From: Bradyrhizobium sp. WSM1743
Lineage (GTDB): Bacteria > Pseudomonadota > Alphaproteobacteria > Rhizobiales > Xanthobacteraceae
Reading direction: 5' to 3'
Length of the DNA stretch: 64,000 bases
NCBI RefSeq assembly: GCF_000473065.1
Contig: NZ_AXAZ01000002.1
Coordinates: forward strand, 186,001-250,000
Shown here: in pieces, positions 36,797-45,291 of the stretch
How positions within the stretch are numbered: the stretch's first letter is position 1
How the letters are laid out: every line of letters starts with the position of its first letter
Made by a program: the position numbers and the translations under genes
The notes under the pieces: model-generated
Told to the model about the DNA's origin: nothing
Database searches by the model: none
The model's input: only the letters and a program-made list of their open reading frames with translations

Positions 36797-36888
36797 CGAT
36801 GGTTGACCCTGATATCGAGTGATCGCTTTCAAGTCGTGGGATGGAAGGATTTGAGGCGCGCTGTGCGGCGGAGGTGCACTGGTCCGCC

Positions 36889-38115
36889 TCAGCGCTCTCG
36901 TTCGGACAAGTCAACGGAGGAACCACTGCCACCATGATCGCCCGAGCGGACGGCGTGGCCAGCAGCCGAGGCACCGTGCCGAATGGTCTGAGCACGCTTC
37001 ATGCGGCGAGCCCAATCGGGCTGCCCTTCGGCCGAGGTGCTCGTGGCCTGCTCGCCGGCTTGGCCACCCCCGAAGGCAGCCGCTGCTCGGCGCAAAGGAC
37101 TCATCGCAGCCGAGGCGCCGGCCTCCGCGACGCCAGCAAGGCCGCCGCTTCGATAGGCGGCTGGTGCTCCGCTAATGACAGTGCCGCTACCGCGCGCGGC
37201 GCCTGCAATCGCGCCGCCAGCGAGACCAGCACCGCCGGCGGCGACACCTGCGCCTACCGCAACAAGGCCGCCCGCCGCAAGGCCTGTTCCAATCGCGGCA
37301 CCGGCGCCGAGTTGGGGTCCGCCCGATACTAGGCCGTTTGCGATACCCGGACCGAAGATACCGAGGCCCAGCAAAGAGAGCGCCGCAAGCACCAGGGTCA
37401 TCGCGTCTTCAATGGTCGGCTGCGCGCCGCCGAAACCAGAGGTGAACTGCGAGAACAGGGTCGAGCCGATGCCAACGATGACGGCCAGGACGAGGACCTT
37501 GATCCCTGAAGATATAACGTTGCCCAAAATCCGCTCCGCCGCAAAGGCGGTCTTGCCAAACAGGCCAAAGGGAATGAGCACGAAGCCGGCCAGCGTCGTA
37601 AGCTTGAATTCAATCAGGGTGACGAAGAGCTGGATCGACAGAATGAAGAAAGCGAGCAGCACCACGCCCCAAGCGAACAGGAGAACGACGATCTGGACGA
37701 AATTCTCGAAAAAACTGATGTAGCCCATTAGGTTAGAAATGGAATCGAGCAGCGGTCGACCGGCGTCGAGTCCGACTTGGGCGATCCTTCCCGGTCGCAG
37801 GAAATCTGCCGCGGAGAGACTTGAGCCAGACGCTTTCAGCCCAAGTCCGGCAAAGCTCTCGAACATGATACGCGCCAGGCTATTCCAGTTGCCGATAAGG
37901 TAGGCAAAGACCCCGACGAAGAGCGTCTTCTTGACGAGGCGCGCTATGATGTCCTCGTCCGTTCCCCAACTCCAGAACAACGCGGCGAGCGTGATGTCGA
38001 TCGCGGCAAGGGTCGCTGCGAGATACCCAACATCGCTACCGAGCAGCCCGAAGCCGTTGTCGATATAACGTGTGAACGTTTCCAGGAACTGGTCAATGAT
38101 CCCCGTACCGGTCAT
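36889..38115 (-). CDS. trbL: TrbL (VirB6-like) polytopic inner-membrane protein
   Basis: A 408-aa channel component with an N terminus typical of TrbL (MTGTGIIDQFLETFTRYIDN), five or six hydrophobic segments up to about residue 250, then a Gly/Ala-rich stretch (GAGAAIGTGLAAGGLVAVGA) and a charged cytoplasmic tail. The ATG overlaps the trbK stop as ATGA. Confidence 0.93.
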   Translation of the reverse strand: MTGTGIIDQFLETFTRYIDNGFGLLGSDVGYLAATLAAIDITLAALFWSWGTDEDIIARLVKKTLFVGVFAYLIGNWNSLARIMFESFAGLGLKASGSSLSAADFLRPGRIAQVGLDAGRPLLDSISNLMGYISFFENFVQIVVLLFAWGVVLLAFFILSIQLFVTLIEFKLTTLAGFVLIPFGLFGKTAFAAERILGNVISSGIKVLVLAVIVGIGSTLFSQFTSGFGGAQPTIEDAMTLVLAALSLLGLGIFGPGIANGLVSGGPQLGAGAAIGTGLAAGGLVAVGAGVAAGGAGLAGGAIAGAARGSGTVISGAPAAYRSGGLAGVAEAGASAAMSPLRRAAAAFGGGQAGEQATSTSAEGQPDWARRMKRAQTIRHGASAAGHAVRSGDHGGSGSSVDLSERER

Positions 38116-38483
38116 GGCTTGCTCGTGTCAGGTATCGCCAGCGGTGGATATCCTTGTGGGATTCGGCTCTGATCCTTGGGGGCGGGCGCTAGGCCCGTGG
38201 TGGAATCGCTTTGACCAGCATCTGCGGGACCGTTCTTCTTGCCAAAAAAGCGGCGCCGGTTTTCGGACCAAACCTGCTGGCAATGGCGGTAGCTTGCCGT
38301 TTCCTCTGGAGCGACGACGCGGCAGCGCGCGAGGTCGGCGCTGGTTGGATAGGTCGTCTGCTCTGCCTTTGGTGCCGGCGGAGAATCGTCTCCACCTCGG
38401 AGTTGGATCGTGCAGGCGGCGACGGCCACTAGGCCGATTGTCGTAAGCAGCGAGAGCGCCCTGAATGCCTTTACATCGGTCAT
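38112..38483 (-). CDS. trbK: TrbK-alt, putative entry-exclusion lipoprotein
   Basis: A 123-aa small protein with a lipoprotein signal (LLTTIGLVAVAACTIQL, Cys at about 24) and the family stretch SADLARCRVVAPEETASYRH followed by WSENRRRFFG. This matches the alternative TrbK family placed between trbJ and trbL, thought to block redundant conjugation into cells that already carry the element. ATG at 38483 overlaps the trbJ stop. Confidence 0.88.
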   Translation of the reverse strand: MTDVKAFRALSLLTTIGLVAVAACTIQLRGGDDSPPAPKAEQTTYPTSADLARCRVVAPEETASYRHCQQVWSENRRRFFGKKNGPADAGQSDSTTGLAPAPKDQSRIPQGYPPLAIPDTSKP

Positions 38484-39211
38484 CAATGGAACATCTGCAC
38501 GTTGGAGGATTGATAGCCCTGTCCTGGCGTCAGGAATCGTCTGAGCTGCTCTCGCCCCAGATCCTGGGCTGAGGCGCGCTGAGCGGCTTCGAGGCTCTGC
38601 GCCCTACCCTGCGCCGCCACGGCCGCCGTGAGATCGGCAAGCTGTTGCGCTTGAAGCGCGAGGATCTGGTTGCCGGCTTGAGTTGCCTGCAGGGCGCCGC
38701 CGGCACTTTGGCTTGAAGTTACAAGTGCGGACGTTTGGATGCGATTGGTATCGAGGTTGCCGACGATTCCGGCCTGAACCCGGAGCGCGTCTTGCGTTGC
38801 CGCGTACGTATTTTGCCACCGCGATTGCGCGTTTGTGACAAGCATTTGGCTGGACTGGCTACCAGTAGCTGGCGCGTAGCTCGTCGAGAAGGCGCGATCA
38901 ATCTGCTGGACGTCGTAGGCGATGCGCTGCGCCTGGGCGAGCAATTGCTGGGTGCGCTGGATCGAGGATTGCAGTTGCTGCAGCGAGGAATACGGCAGGT
39001 TAGCCAGGTTCTTCGCTTGGTTGATCAGCATCTGCGCCTCGTTCTGCAACGAGGTGATCTGATTGTTGATCTGCTGCAGCTCTCGTGCGGCGGTCAGGAC
39101 GTTCTGAACGTAGTTGTTGGGATCGAAGACGATCAGCGCCCGTGCGGGCACCGTGACGCCAAGCAGAAGAGAGATGGCGCTAGCGGCCGCCAATAGACCA
39201 AGAGGCTTCAT
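38483..39211 (-). CDS. trbJ: TrbJ (VirB5-like) pilus-tip protein
   Basis: About 242 aa from the ATG at 39211, which overlaps the trbE stop as ATGA. A cleavable signal peptide (LLAAASAISLLLGVTVPARA) is followed by the TrbJ opening IVFDPNNYVQNVLTAARELQ and long Gln-rich helices with coiled-coil character. It is the periplasmic, minor pilus component of the mating apparatus. Confidence 0.94.
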   Translation of the reverse strand: MKPLGLLAAASAISLLLGVTVPARALIVFDPNNYVQNVLTAARELQQINNQITSLQNEAQMLINQAKNLANLPYSSLQQLQSSIQRTQQLLAQAQRIAYDVQQIDRAFSTSYAPATGSQSSQMLVTNAQSRWQNTYAATQDALRVQAGIVGNLDTNRIQTSALVTSSQSAGGALQATQAGNQILALQAQQLADLTAAVAAQGRAQSLEAAQRASAQDLGREQLRRFLTPGQGYQSSNVQMFH

Positions 39212-41649
39212 AGCGATTTCTCCAGATTGACGAGATTGGGGACCAGGTCTAGGGCCCAAGCGACACCACGGTGCTGGAGCCAGGCCGGCACGAAGCCGTC
39301 AGGTCCGTGTTCGGCGAGGAGCTGCGCGATGGCAGCCTGGTCTGTCTTTGACGACGCCGCGGTGAATGCGAGCGCAACCTCGCCGAGCCCGAGTTCGAAC
39401 ATCCGGTTGCCACGACGGGATTGACAGTAGTAGTCGCGCTTCGGCGTGGCCCTGCTCAGTAGCTCGATCTGGCGGTCATTGAGGCCGAAGCGGCGGTAGA
39501 TGGCAGTGATTTGCGGTTCGATCGCGCGTTCGTTCGGCAGCAACAGGCGGGTCGGGCAGCTTTCGATGATTGCCGGCGCGATTGCGGACCCATCGATGTC
39601 AGAAAGCGACTGGGTGGCGAAGATGACGGACGCGTTCTTCTTCCGAAGCGTCTTTAGCCATTCCCGGAGCTGACCGGCAAAATCCTCATCATCGAGGGCA
39701 AGCCAACCCTCATCGACAATAAGGAGCGTCGGCCGGCCATCGAGACGGTCCCCAATACGATGGAAGAGATACGCCAGCACGGCCGGTGCAGCACTCGTTC
39801 CGATCAAGCCTTCGGTCTCAAACGCCTGGACCGATGCCTCACCGAGACGCTCGAATTCGGCATCAAGCAACCGGCCAGAGGATCCGCCCAGGCAATAGGG
39901 TTGCAAGGCGCGTTTTAGGGAGTGCGATTGCAACAGGACTGACAGGCCCGTGAGGGTGCGTTCCTCGCTCGGGGCCGAGGCGAGAGATGTCAGCGCTGAC
40001 CACAAATGATCCTTGACCTCCGGGGTGATCTCGACCTTTTCCCGTGCCAGGATCGCGCAGATCCATTCCGTGGCCCATCCGCGCTCGGAAGCATCATCGA
40101 TCCAGGCCAGCGGCTGCAGCGCAACGGGGTTTTCGCTTCCGTCGGACAGCGCGCCGCCGAGATCATGCCAGTCGCCCCCCATGGCGAGCGCGGCCGCCCG
40201 GATTGAACCACCGAAATCGAATGCAAAGACTTGAGAGTTCGGGTAACGGCGGAATTGCAGTGCCATCAGAGCGAGCAGTACCGACTTGCCAGCCCCCGTC
40301 GGTCCGACCACAAGGGTATGGCCGACGTCACCGACGTGGAGCGAGAATCGGAACGGTGTTGATCCCTCGGTCTTGCCAAACAGAAGAGGCGGACCCTTCA
40401 AGTGCAGGTCCCTGGCTTCGCCGGCCCACACGGCCGACGTCGGAATCATATGGGCGAGGTTGAGTGTCGATACCGGCGGCTGCCTCACATTTGCATAGAC
40501 ATGCCCCGGCAGACTGCCGAGCCAAGCTTCGACGGCGTTCACCGTCTCGATCATGCAGGTGAAATCGCGACCCTGAATGACCTTCTCGACCAACCGTAGC
40601 TTTTCGTCGGCCGCATTGGGATCGCGATCCCAGATGGTAATGGTTGCCGTGACAAAGGCTTGTCCGATCTGATCCGACCCAAGCTCCTGCAACGCCGCGT
40701 CGGCGTCGATAGCTTTGTTGTGAGCGTCGGTATCGAGCAGCGTCGACGCCTCGTTGGTCATGACCTCCTTGAGGATGGCGCCGATAGACTTTCTCTTTGC
40801 GAACCACTGGCGACGAATTTTGGTCAACAGCTTTGTGGCGTCGGTCTTGTCGAGTATGATCGCCCGGGTTGACCAGCGATACGAAAACGCCAGACGATTT
40901 AGGTCGTCCAGGATCCCCGGCGTCGTGGTGCCCGGGAAGCCGACAATAGTCAGCACCCGCACATTGGCCGAACCCAGCATCGGCTCGAGCCCGCCGGTCA
41001 GCGGCTGGTCCGCCAAAAGCGCATCGATGTACATCGGAATTTCTGGCACCCGAACGCGATGACGTTTGGTCGAGATCGTCGAATGCAGGTAGGTCAGCGT
41101 GTCCTGATCATCGAGCCAGATGCATTCCGGCATGAACCCTTCGACGAGTTGAAGCACGCGGTTCGTTTGGTCGATAAACCCCTGGAGGATCTCGCGTGCG
41201 TCGGCTCCGACGGTGCGGTCGCGCCCCTCGTAAAGCAGTTGCTCTGCCCTGGCGGCCCCTTCCTCTGGAGGCAGATAGAGGAAGGTCAGGAAGTAGCTGG
41301 ACTCATAATGAGCACCCGCCTCCTCGAACTGAGCTCTGCGTTCCGCATCAACCAGCGCAGACGCGACATCCGGAAAGGAGCTAGGCGGGTAGGCCCCCGC
41401 AAAATGACGCTGCGCCTCGACGAATACGGCCCAGCCCGATCCCAGGCGACGCAAGGCGTTATTCAGGCGACCGGCGACGCCGACAAGTTCGGCCGGTACC
41501 GCGCTGTCGAGGTCAGGCCCACGGAACTTCGCCGTCCGCTGGAACGAACCGTCTTTGTTGAGGATGATTCCCTCGTCGACCAAGGCTGCCCAGGGCAGAA
41601 AGTCGGCAAGACGGGCGTTGAAATGGCGATATTCGGCAAGGTTCATCAT
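39208..41649 (-). CDS. trbE: TrbE (VirB4-like) conjugation ATPase
   Basis: About 813 aa from MMNLAEYRHFNARLADFLPW; two adjacent ATGs (41649, 41646) are possible. The C-terminal half is the VirB4 ATPase with Walker A VVGPTGAGKSVLLALM near residue 450 and Walker B LLIVDEGWLALDDEDFA near residue 645. Length is normal. It powers pilus assembly and substrate transfer. An upstream 56-codon extension overlaps trbD and is rejected. Confidence 0.95.
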   Translation of the reverse strand: MMNLAEYRHFNARLADFLPWAALVDEGIILNKDGSFQRTAKFRGPDLDSAVPAELVGVAGRLNNALRRLGSGWAVFVEAQRHFAGAYPPSSFPDVASALVDAERRAQFEEAGAHYESSYFLTFLYLPPEEGAARAEQLLYEGRDRTVGADAREILQGFIDQTNRVLQLVEGFMPECIWLDDQDTLTYLHSTISTKRHRVRVPEIPMYIDALLADQPLTGGLEPMLGSANVRVLTIVGFPGTTTPGILDDLNRLAFSYRWSTRAIILDKTDATKLLTKIRRQWFAKRKSIGAILKEVMTNEASTLLDTDAHNKAIDADAALQELGSDQIGQAFVTATITIWDRDPNAADEKLRLVEKVIQGRDFTCMIETVNAVEAWLGSLPGHVYANVRQPPVSTLNLAHMIPTSAVWAGEARDLHLKGPPLLFGKTEGSTPFRFSLHVGDVGHTLVVGPTGAGKSVLLALMALQFRRYPNSQVFAFDFGGSIRAAALAMGGDWHDLGGALSDGSENPVALQPLAWIDDASERGWATEWICAILAREKVEITPEVKDHLWSALTSLASAPSEERTLTGLSVLLQSHSLKRALQPYCLGGSSGRLLDAEFERLGEASVQAFETEGLIGTSAAPAVLAYLFHRIGDRLDGRPTLLIVDEGWLALDDEDFAGQLREWLKTLRKKNASVIFATQSLSDIDGSAIAPAIIESCPTRLLLPNERAIEPQITAIYRRFGLNDRQIELLSRATPKRDYYCQSRRGNRMFELGLGEVALAFTAASSKTDQAAIAQLLAEHGPDGFVPAWLQHRGVAWALDLVPNLVNLEKSL

Positions 41650-41659
41650 GACCGAGATC

Positions 41660-41923
41660 TTAGACGTTGAGATGGCTGGGAATGCGCAGATGTCGGCGCA
41701 CCACATCGACGAAGGCGGGATCGCGCTTGGCGGCCCAGACGGCGGCCATATGGCCGATGAACCAGAGGACAAGACCGGCAATCCACAGCCGAAGTCCGAG
41801 CCCAAGGGCTGCCGCAAGCGTGCCGTTCACGATCGCAACCGATCGCGGCGCGCCGCCCATCAGGATTGGCTCAGTGAGCGCGCGATGAACGGGCACGACA
41901 AAGCCTGCCACCTGATCATCCAT
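41660..41923 (-). CDS. trbD: TrbD (VirB3-like) inner-membrane protein
   Basis: An 87-aa protein with one or two hydrophobic helices (about 30-62, containing LRLWIAGLVLWFIGHM) and the VirB3 start (VPVHRALTEPILMGGAPR). Its ATG overlaps the trbC stop. It works with TrbE in pilus assembly. Confidence 0.93.
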   Translation of the reverse strand: MDDQVAGFVVPVHRALTEPILMGGAPRSVAIVNGTLAAALGLGLRLWIAGLVLWFIGHMAAVWAAKRDPAFVDVVRRHLRIPSHLNV

Positions 41924-42246
41924 CAGATCACCACGCCGCCGCCGAAGGAGAAGAACGACAGGAAGAAGCTCGAGGCGGCAAACGCGATCGACAGACCGAA
42001 CACGATCTGGATCAGCCTGCGGAAACCACCTGACGAGTCCCCGAACGCGAGCGTGAGCCCGGTCACCACGATGATGATGACGGCGATTATCTTAGCGACC
42101 GGACCTTCGACCGACTGCAAGATCTGATTGAGTGGCTGCTCCCACGGCATGTTCGAGCCAGCCGCCCATGCCGGCGCCGCTCCCAAAAGCACCGTGCTGA
42201 AGGCTGCCAACGATGCACCTCGAAGAAAGGGAAATTGCTGACACAT
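41923..42246 (-). CDS. trbC: TrbC (VirB2-like) prepilin
   Basis: About 107 aa from the ATG just inside the gap behind trbB. It has a signal peptide ending AWAAG and two long hydrophobic segments (IIAVIIIVVTGLTLAFG and IVFGLSIAFAASSFFLSFF), the pilin pattern. In IncP the mature pilin is cyclised by TraF, and a traF homologue is present about 8 kb upstream in the same orientation. A 29-codon upstream extension overlaps trbB and is rejected. Confidence 0.92.
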   Translation of the reverse strand: MCQQFPFLRGASLAAFSTVLLGAAPAWAAGSNMPWEQPLNQILQSVEGPVAKIIAVIIIVVTGLTLAFGDSSGGFRRLIQIVFGLSIAFAASSFFLSFFSFGGGVVI

Positions 42247-42247
42247 G

Positions 42248-43210
42248 TCAGTCTCCTGCTGTTGAAAGGCTGTAGTCGCCGGCGGCGCCAAGGCCCGAGA
42301 CCAGGGCGAGCTCAGCGAGGCGACGGTCAGCACCGCGCCCCGCCAGCACGGGGATAATGTTGATGGTCTCGGCGATCAGGGCACGCGGAACCGTGATGAC
42401 GGCTTCCTGGATGAGTTGCTCCAGCCGCCGCAGCGCTCCGAGCGCGCTGCCCGCATGGATAGTGCCGATGCCCCCAGGGTGACCGGTGCCCCAGGCCTTG
42501 AGCAGGTCGAGCGCCTCGGCACCGCGGACCTCTCCAATCGAGATACGATCGGGACGCAGTCGCAACGAGGACCGAACGAGGTCCGATAGCGTGGCCACAC
42601 CATCCTTTGTCCGCAAAGCGACGAGATTGGGTGCCTTGCACTGCAGCTCGCGCGTATCTTCGATCAGCACGACCCGATCGGAGCTCTTCGCGACGTCGGC
42701 CAGGAGCGCGTTCGTCAAGGTTGTCTTGCCGGTCGATGTCCCGCCCGCGACGAGGATATTCCTCCGTGCGGCGACCGCATCCTTCAGGGTCCTGGCCTGC
42801 TCCGAGGTCATGATCCCCGTCGCGGCATAGTCGTCGAGCGTAAACACTGCGACGGCGGGCTTGCGGATAGCAAAGGTCGGTGCTGCAACGACCGGAGGCA
42901 AAAGACCTTCGAAGCGCTCGCCGGTCCCAGGCAATTCGGCCGAGATCCGTGGCGAACCGGCATGCACCTCGGCACCGACGTGATGCGCTACCAGGCGAAC
43001 AATGCGTTCGCCATCCGCTGCGGACAGAGTTTCGCCTGTGTCGATCAGGCCATTCGACAACCGGTCGACCCACAGCCGCCCATCTGGGTTGAGCATTACC
43101 TCGATGATCGTTTCATCCTCGAGGTAGCCCGCAACCGCCGAGCCAAGCGCGCTGCGCAGCATTCGCGCACCGCGCGAACTCGCTTCCGATTGAATAGAAT
43201 GGATTGCCAC
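42248..43210 (-). CDS. trbB: TrbB (VirB11-like) secretion ATPase
   Basis: A 320-aa hexameric traffic ATPase. Walker A is GGTSTGKTT (about residues 155-163), the Asp box is LIEDTREL and Walker B/His box regions follow ([30 protein letters not shown]). It starts the contiguous trb operon; the next gene upstream (MFS transporter) lies 180 bp away. Confidence 0.95.
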   Translation of the reverse strand: MAIHSIQSEASSRGARMLRSALGSAVAGYLEDETIIEVMLNPDGRLWVDRLSNGLIDTGETLSAADGERIVRLVAHHVGAEVHAGSPRISAELPGTGERFEGLLPPVVAAPTFAIRKPAVAVFTLDDYAATGIMTSEQARTLKDAVAARRNILVAGGTSTGKTTLTNALLADVAKSSDRVVLIEDTRELQCKAPNLVALRTKDGVATLSDLVRSSLRLRPDRISIGEVRGAEALDLLKAWGTGHPGGIGTIHAGSALGALRRLEQLIQEAVITVPRALIAETINIIPVLAGRGADRRLAELALVSGLGAAGDYSLSTAGD

Positions 43211-43308
43211 GGTTCGCCCCCACGAATGAGGACGCCCAAAGAGCGCCCTCAGATGGGGACAATTAGAAAAGCGACCAATGGACTTGGCGCAACAAGCGCT
43301 TTCGGTGA

Positions 43309-43330
43309 TCGTAGGCTGGCGTACAAAAAG
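43309..43330. repeat. Short direct repeat, left copy, flanking the MFS gene
   Basis: TCGTAGGCTGGCGTACAAAA recurs with one change at 44804-44825, on the other side of the MFS transporter gene. The first 15 bases are identical and the following A/G-rich tails are similar. Confidence 0.7.
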
Positions 43331-43391
43331 GAAGACTGAGAACCGATATTTGACGGCTACTTAATCGTATCCGTTCGCTGCGAGTTGCTGC

Positions 43392-44726
43392 TCACCACTC
43401 CGCATCGTCATCCGCGGGCAGCAGGATGACCGAATCCTCATACAACCCAACTGACTCGACAGCGTAGGAAACATCAGCCGGCTTGAAGAAGAGAATTGAA
43501 CTCATCCACGAAGCGATTGATCGGCGCCAGGGCATCGCGAACCAGACGAACGCCGCGATCTGCAGTGCTACGTTGAAACCGAACGCGACTTGATAGGCTT
43601 GGACGGGCCTATGGCCATCATTCGCAGACCATTGCTCCAGAATCAGACCTGTCGCGTATTGTGCTAGAAACGCCCAACCAAAGTGCAAAACGTTCAAGGC
43701 GCCGTTGGCACGACCGGCAAGCTCGGGCGGAAAGTAATCTGCTATCACCGCGAAGCTGACCACGGTTGCCGTTCCGACAATTGCGACAACAGACCAAGGC
43801 AAGATGGATGGCAGAGGCGTTCGCAGGATCAAGGCAAACTCAGCTGCGATGAACAGAACTGCAACCAGCGCCAATATTGTCTCCGCCCCTATTCCCCTTC
43901 GTTTGATGCAATGGACCGTCATACCGAATAACCAGGCACCACCGCTAAGTATGATCGACATCATGAAAAGCTGTCTGACGAGATTTGCGCGATCAAGCCC
44001 CTCCACGTCGGTCAGCCATGGCGATGCCCACAATCCCTGCAGGGACCAGGCCGATCCAATACAAGCCGCCGACAACGGGGCCATTCGCCAGAAGCGCCGA
44101 TCTCCAAAAACAGAGCTTAGGGTCGTGGAGGTTGACGCTATCGATGGGACATTGCCTCGTTCGGGCACCACGACATAGATAAAAATGGCCGTGGCACCGG
44201 TAGCGGCCGCCAGGATCTCAAAGAGTTGCCTCCAGCCCATCCAGGCGAGTAGGTGTTCAAGGGGAGCCGTAGCGGTCACCGCTCCGAGCGATCCCAGCAT
44301 GATCATGTAGCCGTTAAGCAAGGCGACTCGTTCCCTGGGGAACCAAAGGATGATGGACTTCAGCCCTGCCGTCAGCGCCGCCGCGACGCCAAGCCCAATC
44401 ATTCCACGCGCGATCAAGAATGACAGGAAGCTGGTCGATACCGCGAACAGTCCGGCGCCCGCCGCGGCAATCAAGAGTAGAACACTCTGGACGCGACGCG
44501 GACCAAAGCGGTCCAGCAAAATGCCGATGGGGATCTGAGCCGCCGCGAAGACAAGGAAATAGACCGACGTAAGCAACCCGAGGTCGGCAGTCCCAAGCCC
44601 AGTATCCGAGCTGAGACGACTGGCGATCAAAGCGTTGATCGTTCGAAACAGATACGAAAGATAGTATCCGGCAGCGAAAGGGAGAAAAACGAACGCGATT
44701 CGACGCCATGCTGTTGAGATTTGCAT
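43392..44726 (-). CDS. MFS transporter inserted between copG and trbB
   Basis: A 444-aa major facilitator with about twelve hydrophobic helices. The loop 2-3 signature is GILLDRFGPRRVQ. The N terminus (AGYYLSYLFRTINALIA) resembles the anion/organic-acid or nitrate/nitrite-type MFS groups, but the substrate cannot be told. MFS genes are not part of normal trb clusters, so it is cargo. Short direct repeats (43309-43330 and 44804-44825) bracket it. Same orientation as the operon; reading frame intact. Confidence 0.88.
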   Translation of the reverse strand: MQISTAWRRIAFVFLPFAAGYYLSYLFRTINALIASRLSSDTGLGTADLGLLTSVYFLVFAAAQIPIGILLDRFGPRRVQSVLLLIAAAGAGLFAVSTSFLSFLIARGMIGLGVAAALTAGLKSIILWFPRERVALLNGYMIMLGSLGAVTATAPLEHLLAWMGWRQLFEILAAATGATAIFIYVVVPERGNVPSIASTSTTLSSVFGDRRFWRMAPLSAACIGSAWSLQGLWASPWLTDVEGLDRANLVRQLFMMSIILSGGAWLFGMTVHCIKRRGIGAETILALVAVLFIAAEFALILRTPLPSILPWSVVAIVGTATVVSFAVIADYFPPELAGRANGALNVLHFGWAFLAQYATGLILEQWSANDGHRPVQAYQVAFGFNVALQIAAFVWFAMPWRRSIASWMSSILFFKPADVSYAVESVGLYEDSVILLPADDDAEW

Positions 44727-44803
44727 GCTGGCCCCTTTTGCTCTCAGCTCGTGCGAGCCGATAGCGCGTCCAGCTTTTTGTCAGATCGGCTGAACTGCTG
44801 CGG

Positions 44804-44825
44804 TCGTAGGCTGGCGTAGAAAAAG
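44804..44825. repeat. Short direct repeat, right copy, flanking the MFS gene
   Basis: TCGTAGGCTGGCGTAGAAAA is the right-hand copy of the repeat at 43309-43330. It lies between the MFS start and the copG stop. Confidence 0.7.
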
Positions 44826-44859
44826 AAGGACCGGCGAAAGGGTCTTTCTACTGGTTCAA

Positions 44860-45285
44860 TCAGGTTTCTTCGGCCGGTTCCTGACGGCGGATATCTTCTG
44901 GGATTTCGCGCAGAAAGCTTTGCCCTTTTTGCAAACGGCGCCCGAGCGCCTCGACAAATCCTTCAAAGCGCTCCCTGCCCTTTGCTTGCGCGGCCGCCTG
45001 CGCGTCGTTTGGCAATGGTGGTGTGATCGTCAACCAGAACCGGATGAAGAGGGCCAGGGTCTCCGCCGTCAGAGCGACGTCGCGCTCTAACCTCTGCATT
45101 TGACGCGACAGCAGATCCAAGCGCCGAGTAAATGCTGCCTCCCGCCTGTCCGCTCCGTCCGGTGACAGAAACGAAGCAACCGCCGCCTCCACGATCGCAG
45201 AACGAGAAAGCTTCTTGCGATCGGCGAGTTCCGAGATCTGCTTCAGAAGCTCTGGCGGGAAATAGACGTTCATCCGGTCGCGCAT
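44860..45285 (-). CDS. CopG-family ribbon-helix-helix regulator
   Basis: A 141-aa protein whose first 50 residues form a ribbon-helix-helix DNA-binding unit (MNVYFPPELLKQISELADRK, then LSRSAIVEAAVASFL). The remainder is helical and charged. Such genes are standard between traG and trbB in this family of elements, six bases behind the traG stop, and probably control tra/trb transcription. Confidence 0.9.
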   Translation of the reverse strand: MRDRMNVYFPPELLKQISELADRKKLSRSAIVEAAVASFLSPDGADRREAAFTRRLDLLSRQMQRLERDVALTAETLALFIRFWLTITPPLPNDAQAAAQAKGRERFEGFVEALGRRLQKGQSFLREIPEDIRRQEPAEET

Positions 45286-45291
45286 ATTGCC

